From contig NZ_VAHM01000003.1 of NCBI RefSeq assembly GCF_005796185.1, forward strand, positions 1 to 64,000: a stretch of 64,000 bases of DNA, read 5' to 3'. This DNA comes from Pseudarthrobacter sp. NamB4. GTDB lineage: Bacteria; Actinomycetota; Actinomycetes; Actinomycetales; Micrococcaceae. The notes below the pieces were generated by a model. That model saw only the letters and a list, made by a program, of their open reading frames with translations. It had not been told where the DNA came from and ran no database searches. The translations under genes were made by a program, and so were the position numbers. This document shows positions 54,572 to 62,778 of the stretch, piece after piece. The stretch's first letter is position 1, and the number at the start of each line of letters is the position of its first letter.

Positions 54572-55990
54572 GTGACTAGCGAACAGACAACGACTTTTGA
54601 CCTTTCGGGATCCTTCAAGGCGTATGACGTCCGGGGCATCGTGGGCCAGACCATCACCGCCGAAATTGTCGAAGCCGTGGGGGCGGCGTTCGTGGACATC
54701 CTGCAGCTTGCAGGCCAGACCATCCTGGTGGGTGGCGACATGCGTCCTTCCTCCCCGGAGTTCAGCAAGGCCTTCGCCAACGGCGCAGCCACCCGGGGCG
54801 CCAACGTTGAGCTGCTGGACCTGATTTCCACCGACGAGCTCTACTTCGCCTGCGGCTTCTACAACCGCGCCGGTGCCACCTTCACCGCCAGCCACAATCC
54901 TGCCGGCTACAACGGGATCAAGATGTCCAAGGCCGGTGCCGTGCCCATTTCCTCGGAAACAGGCCTCAAGGACATCCAGGCCCTTGCTGAGCAGTACCTC
55001 AACGAAGGTTCAATTCCGGCAGCGGGAAGCCGCGGCCACATCAGCGTCCGCGACGTCCTGAAGGACTATTCGGAATACCTCCGCAAACTCGTTGATCTGT
55101 CTAATTCCCGTCCGCTCAAGGTGGTTGTGGATGCAGGCAACGGCATGGCCGGCCTCACCACCCCGGCAGTGCTGGGCGACACCCTGCTTCCCAAGCTGCC
55201 GCTGGACATCGTTCCGCTGTACTTCGAGCTGGACGGTTCTTTCCCCAACCACCCTGCCAACCCGCTGGAACCGGAGAACCTGCGCGACCTGCAGGCCGCG
55301 GTGATCGAGCACGGCGCGGACATCGGCCTGGCCTTTGACGGTGATGCCGACCGCTGCTTCGTGGTGGACGAGAAGGGCGATCCCGTATCGCCGTCGGCCA
55401 TCACCGGCATGGTAGCGCGCCGTGAAATTGCCCGCGCGAAGGCCCAGGGGGAGGCCACCCCCACGATCATCCACAACCTTCTTTGCTCCCGTGCGGTGTC
55501 CGAGCTGGTGGAGCACGACGGCGGACGGCCGGTCCGCACGCGTGTGGGCCATTCCTTCATCAAGGCAGTCATGGCGGAGGAAGGCGCCGTGTTCGGCGGC
55601 GAGCACTCAGCCCATTTCTACTTCCGCGACTTTTGGAACGCCGACACCGGCATGCTTGCGGCGATGCATGTTCTGGCCGCGCTGGGCGAGCAGGACGGAC
55701 CGCTTTCGGAGCTGGGCCGCGAGTACGAGCCCTACGTCAGCTCAGGTGAGATCAACTCCGAAGTCGATGACAAGCCCGCCGCAGTGGAGCGCGTTCGCGC
55801 AGACTTCGCCGGCGAGGACATCACCATCGACAGCCTGGACGGCAGCACGTTCACGGCCAACGACGGCAGCTACTGGTTCAACCTGCGCCCGTCCAACACC
55901 GAGCCCTTTCTCCGGCTCAATGCCGAAGCTACAGACCGCGCAACCATGGAACGGATCCGGGACCGGGTCCTGTCCCTTGTCCGGGCATAG
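54572..55990 (+). CDS. manB: Phosphomannomutase/phosphoglucomutase
   Basis: 472 residues, alpha-D-phosphohexomutase family. The phosphoserine loop is TFTASHNPAGYNGIK (Ser107), the metal loop FDGDADRC, the sugar loop GGEHSAHFYFRDFWNADTG and the phosphate-binding RPSNTEPFLRLN. It converts mannose-6-P to mannose-1-P (and possibly glucose), feeding GDP-mannose for cell-envelope glycans. It diverges from recQ (150 bp). The 172-residue gene begins 6 bp downstream. Confidence 0.93.
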   Translation: MTSEQTTTFDLSGSFKAYDVRGIVGQTITAEIVEAVGAAFVDILQLAGQTILVGGDMRPSSPEFSKAFANGAATRGANVELLDLISTDELYFACGFYNRAGATFTASHNPAGYNGIKMSKAGAVPISSETGLKDIQALAEQYLNEGSIPAAGSRGHISVRDVLKDYSEYLRKLVDLSNSRPLKVVVDAGNGMAGLTTPAVLGDTLLPKLPLDIVPLYFELDGSFPNHPANPLEPENLRDLQAAVIEHGADIGLAFDGDADRCFVVDEKGDPVSPSAITGMVARREIARAKAQGEATPTIIHNLLCSRAVSELVEHDGGRPVRTRVGHSFIKAVMAEEGAVFGGEHSAHFYFRDFWNADTGMLAAMHVLAALGEQDGPLSELGREYEPYVSSGEINSEVDDKPAAVERVRADFAGEDITIDSLDGSTFTANDGSYWFNLRPSNTEPFLRLNAEATDRATMERIRDRVLSLVRA

Positions 55991-55996
55991 GGCAGC

Positions 55997-56515
55997 ATGA
56001 CCGAAGAAACCGGTCCGGCCATCGAAGGACACGGTTCCCGGGATGACGGCTCCCAGGAGCCGGCCTCCTGGCGGGATTCTGTGCCGGAAAGCACCGCCAC
56101 GGACCTGGAGAACCTCCTGGGCACGGGCATCAGCGCCGCCCAGGAGCAGCTCCAGCGCAACGGCGGCTTCCTGCCCTTCGCACTGACAGTACAGAACGAC
56201 GGCGAGGTGCGGCTTGTTGCGGTGTCCCCGGCAGATGCCGTGGAAGGTTCTGACGGCGACTTCGATGCCGACGCGATGATCAGCGACCTTACAGCCCTGC
56301 TGAGGCAAAATCGGGAGGATTTCCGGGCTGCTGCAATAGTCTGCGACATCCTGCTGGTTGAGGAAGACTCGGACGCGATCCACGTTGCAGCCGAGCACAG
56401 CGATGGTTCTGTTTTCGCCGCGGTACTCCCCTACTCCCCTAATGCCGGAACCCAGACATGGGAGTTCGGCGAGTTGAGCGCTGACACGAACAAGCCTGCC
56501 ATCTGGGTGGACTAG
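55997..56515 (+). CDS. Conserved hypothetical protein following manB
   Basis: 172 residues; acidic (many Asp/Glu), no membrane segment or signal. After a disordered 35-residue start, a likely alpha/beta fold contains GGFLPFALTVQNDGEVRLVAV and FRAAAIVCDILLVEEDSDAIHVAAEH. I do not recognise a function. It starts 6 bp after manB, so it is likely in its operon. Confidence 0.7.
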   Translation: MTEETGPAIEGHGSRDDGSQEPASWRDSVPESTATDLENLLGTGISAAQEQLQRNGGFLPFALTVQNDGEVRLVAVSPADAVEGSDGDFDADAMISDLTALLRQNREDFRAAAIVCDILLVEEDSDAIHVAAEHSDGSVFAAVLPYSPNAGTQTWEFGELSADTNKPAIWVD

Positions 56516-56530
56516 ACCGGCCTGCCGCCC

Positions 56531-56650
56531 ATGAAGATCAACGCACTTGCCGACGTCAGCCTGCGGGCCCTGATGGTACTCGCGGCCGCCGGTGGTTCGG
56601 GCCGGACCGGCGGCTCCCGGCTGAGCCGTGCTGATACTTGCATCTCGGAG
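56531..56650 (+). pseudogene. Remnant of an Rrf2-family NsrR-like regulator
   Basis: Starts ATG AAG ATC AAC and encodes MKINALADVSLRALMVLAAA, the exact type of NsrR N-terminus, then jumps to GGSRLSRA, the end of the Rrf2 winged helix. About 35 codons with the recognition helix are missing and the cysteine region after it is not recognisable. NsrR is an Fe-S nitric-oxide sensor that normally represses hmp, whose remnant follows. Confidence 0.75.
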
Positions 56651-56704
56651 GCAGGCACTTGCGAAGGCCGAACGAACGCCCCCGCCGCTACCCTCAGGAG
56701 TTCC

Positions 56705-57362
56705 CCGCTCTCGGAAAAATGCCGCCCCGTCATCGAAGCAACGCTGCCCCTGGTGGGGTCCCGGACCGTTGCATCATGCCCAAGTTCTGTGCCCGCCTGT
56801 TCGCTGCACACTCTGAAGTCCTTCATGTCCTTTTCAGCCGCTCCATTGAGCGCTCCGGCAACCGGCATTAGGCGCTGGCGGGCAGCATTGCGGCCTTCGC
56901 CATGCACCTCGTGAACAACCCCGGCACCCTCCCCGAGTGCTCTCGCGCATCGCCCACCGGCACGCCTACCTGGGCATCACCGAGCCCCAGTACCACGTAG
57001 TGTACGAGCACGTGTCCGCCGCCATCGCCGAGGACCTGGCAGAGGTCATCACTCCGGAAATCGCCGAGGCCTGGACCGAGGTGTACTGGCTGATGCCGAC
57101 GCCCTTATCCAGCTTGAATAGGGCCTCTACGCCGCGCAGGACAACCACCGGATGTGGATGCCATGGCGGGTCGCGGGCAAGACGCCGGCCGGCGCAGGCT
57201 CCATCACCTTCACGCCCGAGCCGGCCGACGATACCCCCAGCACCCCGGCCAGTACATCACCCCTTCATGAAGAACATCCGGAACGAGGCCATCAATGCCG
57301 GCATCCCGGCCACCCGGATCCACTACAAAGTTTTCGGCCCGGACATCTGGTTCGCCAGCTGA
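56705..57362 (+). pseudogene. hmp: Remnant of a flavohemoglobin (nitric oxide dioxygenase) gene
   Basis: Pieces of Hmp are readable in order across three frames: SEKCRPVIEATLPLVGSR, KFCARLFAAHSEVLHVLFSR, a TAG stop (56869-56871), SIAAFAMHLVNNPGTLPE, LSRIAHRHAYLGITEPQYHV, TPEIAEAWTEVYWLM, a TAG (57119-57121), MWMPWRVAGKTPAGAGS, PADDTP, then directly PFMKNIRNEAINAGIPATRI and FGPDIWFAS-stop. Compared with an intact ~400-residue Hmp, about 160 codons (FAD/NAD reductase domain) are deleted near 57255, and there are at least three frameshifts and two nonsense codons. The start codon is lost. Confidence 0.85.
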
Positions 57363-57430
57363 CATGGGTGGGCCCACGCCGGCCGGGTTCCCTTGCCGAG
57401 CTTGGGAGGCAAGGGGGCGGGTGGGGAACG

Positions 57431-57473
57431 ACGACGGCCCCGCACCTTTTCGAAACAGGTGCGGGGCCGTCGT
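57431..57473. terminator. Strong terminator after pckG
   Basis: 17-bp perfect stem (ACGACGGCCCCGCACCT) with a 9-nt loop; symmetrical, so usable on both strands. It sits between the hmp remnant and pckG. Confidence 0.8.
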
Positions 57474-57507
57474 ATTTAGGACGCCGTTGTCCTCAGCGGC
57501 GGAGCTT

Positions 57508-59334
57508 TCAGCCCAGCCTGGCTTTCAGGCCTTCGAGCTCCGACCGGAGCGCGTCCGGCAGTGAGCCACCGAAGTTCGCAAACCATTCCTCAATGGAGGC
57601 AAGTTCCGCGGCCCACTCGGTGGGGTCGACCTTCACGGCCTCTTCCACCTGTGCAGGGGTCATGTCCAGGCCCGCAAGGTCGATGGCGTCGCCGCTCGGC
57701 ACGAAACCGATCGGGGTGTCCACGGCGTCAGCCTTGCCTTCGAGGCGCTCGATCGCCCACTTGAGCACGCGGGCGTTGTCGCCGAACCCGGGCCAGGCGA
57801 AGCCGCCCTCAGAGTTCCGACGGAACCAGTTGACCAGGAAAATGGCGGGCAGCCGCTCCGGGTTTGCCTTCGCGGACAGGTTGACCCAATGGTTCAGGTA
57901 GTCACCGGCGTCGTAGCCGATGAAGGGCAGCATGGCCATGGGGTCGCGGCGCACGACGCCGACGGCACCGGCCGCCGCCGCAGTGGTTTCCGAGGAAAGC
58001 GTTGCGCCCATGAAGATGCCGTTGGACCAGCTGCGTGCCTGGGTAACCAGCGGGATGGTGGTCTTGCGCCGGCCGCCGAACAGGATGGCGGAAAGCTCGA
58101 CACCCTCAGGGCTGTAGTACTCCTCGGCCAGCATGTCAATCTGGTCGATGGGAGTGCAGAACCGGGAATTCGGGTGGGCCGCAGGCTTGTCGGAAGCGGG
58201 GGTCCAGGAGTTGCCCTGCCAGTCGGTGAGGTGCCCCGGCACCTCGTCCGTCATGCCCTCCCACCAGACACCGCCGTCGTCGGTCAGTGCCACATTGGTG
58301 AAGATGCTGTTGCCCTTGGCGATGGCACGCATGGCGTTGGGGTTGGTGCCCCAGCCTGTGCCGGGCGCAACACCGAAGAGGCCGGCCTCTGGGTTGACTG
58401 CACGCAGCTCGCCTTCCTTGCCGAACCGCATCCAGGTGATGTCGTCGCCGAGGGTCTCAACCTTCCAGCCTTCGATGGTGGGGTCGAGCAGCGCCAGGTT
58501 GGTCTTGCCGCAGGCGGAGGGGAAGGCGGCGGAGACGTAGTACGTCTTCTGCTCGGGGGAAGTCAGCTTGAGGATAAGCATGTGCTCGGCCAGCCAGCCC
58601 TCATCGCGGGCCATGACGGACGCGATGCGCAGGGCGTAGCACTTCTTGCCGAGCAGGGCGTTGCCGCCGTAACCGGAGCCGAAGGACCAGATGGACCGCT
58701 CTTCGGGGAAGTGGACAATCCACTTGTCCGGGTTGCAAGGCCACGGCACGTCTTCCTGGCCCGGTTGCAGCGGCGCGCCGAGGGAGTGGAGCGCCGGGAC
58801 GAAGAAGGCGTTGGTTTCGGTGATGCGGTTCAGGACGTCAGTGCCGATGCGGGCCATGATGCGCATGGACGCAACGACGTAGGCGCTGTCCGTGATTTCG
58901 ACGCCGAACTTGGGATCCTCGGCGTCGAGGTGGCCCATGACGAACGGGATGACGTACATGGTGCGGCCGCGCATGGAGCCGGCGAACAGGCCGCGCAGCT
59001 TCTCCTTCATCCGGGCCGGGTCCATCCAGTTGTTGGTGAACCCCGCGTCGCGCTTGTTTTCGGAGCAGATAAAGGTCTGCTCTTCGACGCGGGCCACGTC
59101 CGCTGGATCGGAGAAGGCCGCGAAAGAGTTGGGGAAGAGATCCTGGTTCAGGCGGGTCAGCGTTCCTGCTGCCACCAGCTCGTCGGTGAGACGGGTGTTC
59201 TCCTCTTCGGAGCCGTCAACCCAGTAGATACGGTCCGGCTGCGTTAGCTCAGCAACCTCCTCGACCCATGCCAGTAGTCCGGCATGTGTGGTGGGTGCGT
59301 TATCAAGCAGCGGCTTCTGCGCCAGATCGCCCAT
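57508..59334 (-). CDS. pckG: Phosphoenolpyruvate carboxykinase (GTP)
   Basis: 608 residues, GTP-type. It converts oxaloacetate + GTP to PEP + CO2, the first step of gluconeogenesis. Motifs: [18 protein letters not shown] near the start, [15 protein letters not shown], the P-loop with reactive Cys in [13 protein letters not shown] (near residue 275), and [12 protein letters not shown]. The ATG at 59334 has AGGAAGGGA about 8 nt upstream and is preferred to the ATG at 59358. A 250-bp upstream region full of palindromes suggests tight carbon-source control. Confidence 0.96.
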   Translation of the reverse strand: MGDLAQKPLLDNAPTTHAGLLAWVEEVAELTQPDRIYWVDGSEEENTRLTDELVAAGTLTRLNQDLFPNSFAAFSDPADVARVEEQTFICSENKRDAGFTNNWMDPARMKEKLRGLFAGSMRGRTMYVIPFVMGHLDAEDPKFGVEITDSAYVVASMRIMARIGTDVLNRITETNAFFVPALHSLGAPLQPGQEDVPWPCNPDKWIVHFPEERSIWSFGSGYGGNALLGKKCYALRIASVMARDEGWLAEHMLILKLTSPEQKTYYVSAAFPSACGKTNLALLDPTIEGWKVETLGDDITWMRFGKEGELRAVNPEAGLFGVAPGTGWGTNPNAMRAIAKGNSIFTNVALTDDGGVWWEGMTDEVPGHLTDWQGNSWTPASDKPAAHPNSRFCTPIDQIDMLAEEYYSPEGVELSAILFGGRRKTTIPLVTQARSWSNGIFMGATLSSETTAAAAGAVGVVRRDPMAMLPFIGYDAGDYLNHWVNLSAKANPERLPAIFLVNWFRRNSEGGFAWPGFGDNARVLKWAIERLEGKADAVDTPIGFVPSGDAIDLAGLDMTPAQVEEAVKVDPTEWAAELASIEEWFANFGGSLPDALRSELEGLKARLG

Positions 59335-59377
59335 TTCGGTTCCCTTCCTCGGGTTCATCGGTGTGTGCTAAATGCTA

Positions 59378-59389
59378 TGGTCCGGACCA
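59378..59389. promoter_or_regulatory. Palindrome 1 upstream of pckG
   Basis: TGGTCCGGACCA, perfect 12-bp palindrome, 44 bp before the ATG; fits the TGGT-N-ACCA pattern of FadR-type GntR operators. Confidence 0.5.
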
Positions 59390-59398
59390 CTCCAGTTT

Positions 59399-59419
59399 TT
59401 TGGTCGCATACTGACCAAA
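59399..59419. promoter_or_regulatory. Palindrome 2 upstream of pckG
   Basis: TTTGGTC-N7-GACCAAA, perfect 7-bp arms; shares the GGTC/GACC half-sites with palindrome 1. Confidence 0.5.
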
Positions 59420-59483
59420 TCCCGACACAAAAATGGGTTTCCGCGGAAATTCAAGGGAAAGTGGCAGCACACAGTGCAATTAA

Positions 59484-59497
59484 GTGACGAAGGTCAC
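59484..59497. promoter_or_regulatory. Palindrome 3 upstream of pckG
   Basis: GTGACGAAGGTCAC, 5-bp arms; resembles a CRP/FNR-type half-site pair with shortened spacing. Confidence 0.4.
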
Positions 59498-59511
59498 CTA
59501 GACCGGTCTAG
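59498..59511. promoter_or_regulatory. Palindrome 4 upstream of pckG
   Basis: CTAGACCGGTCTAG, perfect 14-bp palindrome directly abutting palindrome 3; between pckG and tRNA-Arg. Confidence 0.45.
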
Positions 59512-59611
59512 TCGTGCAGATTACATAGGTTTCGATTTGGCACGACGGCCCACCCTCGCGTAAAGTAATTCGAGGTTCAGGGAGAGCGGTTCTCCTCCAG
59601 GAACACGAGAT

Positions 59612-59685
<74 letters not shown>

Positions 59686-59690
59686 CAGAC

Positions 59691-59722
59691 AAGGTCCGCA
59701 CCGGCTCGCCGGTGCGGACCTT
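59691..59722 (+). terminator. Terminator after tRNA-Arg
   Basis: 15-bp perfect stem (AAGGTCCGCACCGGC) with a 2-nt loop, followed by CTGCGTT. Confidence 0.8.
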
Positions 59723-59819
59723 CTGCGTTAAGCAGGTAAGACATCTCGTGGGTTAGCAGCCCCATCTTGGGGGCGAGCCGACCCACCCGCTGCACAGGCA
59801 ACTCCCGCCTGCCCCGGCG

Positions 59820-59825
59820 TAGGCT
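59820..59825 (+). promoter_or_regulatory. Candidate -10 box of leaderless oxidoreductase gene
   Basis: TAGGCT, 6 nt before the ATG at 59832. Confidence 0.5.
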
Positions 59826-59831
59826 GTCCCC

Positions 59832-61286
59832 ATGATGCCCCAGCCTGTTAAGCAGGAATATGACGTTATTGTGATCGGCGCCGGTGCCGTGGGGGAAAAC
59901 GTAGCGGACCGAGTGGTGCAAGGCGGCTTGTCCGCGGTGCTGGTGGAGGCCGAACTTGTGGGCGGGGAATGCTCCTACTGGGCGTGCATGCCGTCCAAGG
60001 CGCTGCTGAGGCCCGGTACTGCCCTGCACGGCGCCCAGACAACCCCCGGCGCCAAGGAAGCTGTCACGCGGACACTGGACGCTGCGGCCGTCCTCAAGCG
60101 CAGGGACTACTTCACGTCCAACTGGCAGGATGACAGCCAGGTTGCGTGGGTGAAGGACTCGGGAATCGGCCTCATCAGGGGCCATGCCTGGCTTACCGCA
60201 GCCAAAAGCGTTGAAGTGGCAGGTTTGGACGGAACGTCCCACCAGTTGCTGGCACGCCATGCAGTGGTCCTGGCCACCGGATCCGTGCCGAACTTACCTC
60301 CTGTCCCAGGGCTGGAGCACCTGCAGGTGTGGGGCACCCGGGAAGCAACTTCTGCCCATGAAGTTCCGGAGCGGCTTGCCGTCCTGGGTGGCGGGGTAGC
60401 CGGCACTGAACTGGCCCAGGCATACGCCCGCCTTGGGTCCGCGGTAACGCTGGTGGCACGCAGCAGACTGCTAAGGAAATACCCCGAGGAGGCCGCCACG
60501 CTGGTGGCTGCCGGCCTGCGCGCGGATGGAGTGGAGATCCGCCTCAATACCGAAACGAGGAGCATCTGCGGCAACGACGACGACACTTTCGCCGTGCAAC
60601 TGGGCGACGGGACGTTCATCACCGCAAACAAGGTACTGGTTGCCACTGGCCGACATCCCGCCCTCGATGGCCTGGGGCTGGAGGGTATTGGCTTCGAGCC
60701 GGACCAGCATGGACAACTGGATCTCAGCACGGACAGCTCGGGCCTGGTGCAGGAAACTCCGGGGGACGAACCCTGGCTGTATGCGGTGGGCGACGCGGCC
60801 GGCAAGAACCTCCTGACGCACCAGGGAAAGTACGAGGCCCGGGCAACCGGAGACGCGATCGCAGCGCGGGCGAAAGGAGAGCTCGCCGGGACGCCGGAGG
60901 TTTGGAGCCGCTACGCCCAGACAGCAAACCAGCACGCGGTACCCAACGTGGTGTTCACGGATCCTGAGCTGGCGACGGTTGGCCGCACCTTGGAAGCTGC
61001 CCGCGACGACGGGTACAACGCTTCCTCAGTGGAGCTTCCCATCCAGGTGGCAGGTTCCTCGTTGCATGCGGAGAACTACGAGGGCTGGGCGCAATTGGTG
61101 GTTGACGAGGACCGGCAGGTCCTGCTGGGAGCCACTTTCGCCGGCCCGGACGTCTCCGAACTCCTGCACGCTGCCACCATCGCTGTGGTGGGCGAAGTGC
61201 CGCTGGCCAGGCTTTGGCATGCCGTCCCCTCGTATCCGACGATCAGCGAGGTGTGGCTGCGGCTGCTGGAGAAGTACGGACTCTGA
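59832..61286 (+). CDS. FAD-dependent pyridine nucleotide-disulfide oxidoreductase (class I)
   Basis: 484 residues. Dinucleotide loop DVIVIGAGAVGENVA, then the redox-active disulfide in GGECSYWACMPSK (Cys47 and Cys52, C-x4-C as in lipoamide dehydrogenase and mercuric reductase), a second NAD loop VLGGGVAGTELAQ, LYAVGDAAGKNLLTHQGKYEA and the dimerisation domain with HAVPSYPTISE, where the usual HPHPT-like catalytic His-Glu pair is altered. It lacks HMA and the C-terminal Cys of MerA. Probably a soluble quinone/disulfide reductase of unknown substrate. Confidence 0.82.
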   Translation: MMPQPVKQEYDVIVIGAGAVGENVADRVVQGGLSAVLVEAELVGGECSYWACMPSKALLRPGTALHGAQTTPGAKEAVTRTLDAAAVLKRRDYFTSNWQDDSQVAWVKDSGIGLIRGHAWLTAAKSVEVAGLDGTSHQLLARHAVVLATGSVPNLPPVPGLEHLQVWGTREATSAHEVPERLAVLGGGVAGTELAQAYARLGSAVTLVARSRLLRKYPEEAATLVAAGLRADGVEIRLNTETRSICGNDDDTFAVQLGDGTFITANKVLVATGRHPALDGLGLEGIGFEPDQHGQLDLSTDSSGLVQETPGDEPWLYAVGDAAGKNLLTHQGKYEARATGDAIAARAKGELAGTPEVWSRYAQTANQHAVPNVVFTDPELATVGRTLEAARDDGYNASSVELPIQVAGSSLHAENYEGWAQLVVDEDRQVLLGATFAGPDVSELLHAATIAVVGEVPLARLWHAVPSYPTISEVWLRLLEKYGL

Positions 61287-61381
61287 GCTGTGTAGACGGA
61301 ACGGCAGCAGCGTGACTAAAGCGTTGCGGCAATCCCGGCCAGACTGCGGGGCCAGGTGCTGAAGGAGCGTGCGCCTCAGGG

Positions 61382-62062
61382 ATGATGGAGTGCATGGGGT
61401 ACAGCGGAAAATTTGCAGTCATCACCGGCATCGTTGCAGCCGGCCTGCTGGTGCTGACCGGGATGACGCTCGCCGAACCGGTGTTTGTGGCGTTCGCCGG
61501 CGTCCTGGCTCTGGCATGCCTCGCCTGCATCATGGAAATCCTTAACCGGGGGCGCCGCCTTGCCCTGCTCGCTGCCGGTGCTGGAACCAGCCTGACGATT
61601 GCTTTTTCGCTGGCCTTCCTCAGCACCTGGGAACGGGCATTTAGCGGGGAATCGTCCTTTATAGGCACACCGCTTCCCACCGGCGACCCGGACAACTACT
61701 TTTTCGCGGCTGCCGGGGCGGCCCTGGGCACGCTGCTGGTCCTGTTCCTCGGCACGGCCTGGCCAGTAGGACGGCGGCTGCGGAGCCCGGGCGGGAAGGC
61801 CACAATGGCAAAGCGACGGGCTGCGACGGCGGCCGGCCGCCCGGGGGCCGCAGGAACTCGCCAGCGAAAACCCACCCTACAGCGGGCAGCAGGGGCCGCA
61901 GGGCAGCGCGGAACGCCCCCGCGGGCAGCCGGCGGGGGAACGGGCGGCCTCCGCGCTCCTGCAGGCTCTCCTGCAGCGGCAGCCAAGCGGCCGTCGTCGT
62001 CTGCTTCACCTTCAACCAAGCCCGCACCCCGGTCCGGGAGTGGCGCGGCCTCCCGCCGCTGA
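61382..62062 (+). CDS. Four-TMS membrane protein with basic, disordered C-tail
   Basis: 226 residues (or 222 from the ATG at 61394). Four membrane segments (about 10-31, 33-52, 60-80, 106-130) are followed by ~90 residues rich in Ala, Gly, Pro, Arg and Lys (AKRRAATAAGRPGAAG onward), net strongly positive, likely cytoplasmic and unstructured. No family recognised. It follows the oxidoreductase gene by 95 bp and converges with sixA. Confidence 0.6.
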   Translation: MMECMGYSGKFAVITGIVAAGLLVLTGMTLAEPVFVAFAGVLALACLACIMEILNRGRRLALLAAGAGTSLTIAFSLAFLSTWERAFSGESSFIGTPLPTGDPDNYFFAAAGAALGTLLVLFLGTAWPVGRRLRSPGGKATMAKRRAATAAGRPGAAGTRQRKPTLQRAAGAAGQRGTPPRAAGGGTGGLRAPAGSPAAAAKRPSSSASPSTKPAPRSGSGAASRR

Positions 62063-62090
62063 CGCCGGCGCTGCCGCCGGCGCGTAGCAG

Positions 62091-62618
62091 CTAGTGCGCC
62101 CGCGGAACCTTGAATCTGGTGATGCGTGCGTCCTGCCCGTCCAGCTCCGCCCACGACTTGTCGGTTTCAAGAACGGTGAGTGCGTTGGTGGGGTACCGGG
62201 TGGCTGCATCCATGTAGGCGTCGTGGTCGGAGTCCCTGGAGGCAAGATGCATGGCGAGGTCCTGCACGCCGGGCAGATGCGCAATCAGCATCAGCGTGGT
62301 GACCGTATCCGGAACATGGTTGATTACCGTCAGCATCCGCAGCGCTGAGGCTGCGTACAGGCCATCTTCAAGCTTGGGTGTGGGCGCTTTGTCACCGAGT
62401 TCAGAGCAGACCCAGGTGCACGTTTGCCGGGTGCGCAGTGCGCTGGAGCAGAGGATGAAGTCGGGGACAATGTTGTGTTTGAGCAGCCAGCGCCCTGCCA
62501 GGGGCGCTTCCCGATGCCCCCGCTCCTCCAGTGGACGTTCATGGTCAGCCACCCCGCCAGGCCAGTCAGCCTTGGCATGCCGCATGATCACAAGTCGCCG
62601 AAGATGGTGCTCACTCAT
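62091..62618 (-). CDS. SixA-type phosphohistidine phosphatase / histidine phosphatase family
   Basis: 175 residues. RHAKADWP carries the phosphoacceptor His14; LEERGHREAPLAG, SSALRTRQT and LIAHLPGVQDLA (second His) match SixA, a small histidine-phosphatase-superfamily protein that removes phosphate from phosphohistidine. The in vivo target is unknown. Start is 6 nt after a TAGGCT box. It lies downstream of the winged-helix gene on the same strand with 160 bp between. Confidence 0.85.
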   Translation of the reverse strand: MSEHHLRRLVIMRHAKADWPGGVADHERPLEERGHREAPLAGRWLLKHNIVPDFILCSSALRTRQTCTWVCSELGDKAPTPKLEDGLYAASALRMLTVINHVPDTVTTLMLIAHLPGVQDLAMHLASRDSDHDAYMDAATRYPTNALTVLETDKSWAELDGQDARITRFKVPRAH

Positions 62619-62624
62619 GGCCTT

Positions 62625-62630
62625 AGCCTA
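62625..62630 (-). promoter_or_regulatory. Candidate -10 box of leaderless sixA-like gene
   Basis: TAGGCT on the minus strand, 6 nt before the ATG at 62618. Confidence 0.5.
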
Positions 62631-62778
62631 ACGCCCAGCCAAGAGCAGCGAATGCGGCCTATAAACGTTCACGCCAGGCACGCAGTTTCCCAGCCGCGGA
62701 GGCCACTGCTTCTGTTCGAAGGGTGTCAGCAAAAGCGAAAGCGCCCGCCCCAGTGGGATGGACGCATTCGTGAAGCAG

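Noticed and set aside
54424..54831. N-terminal extension of RecQ by 136 codons
   Set aside because: It overlaps the divergent manB gene and its sequence is the reverse reading of manB; the family start is at 54423.
56937..57362. A 141-codon intact-looking gene
   Set aside because: Its frame joins two true Hmp fragments through a frameshifted nonsense stretch; it is part of the pseudogene.
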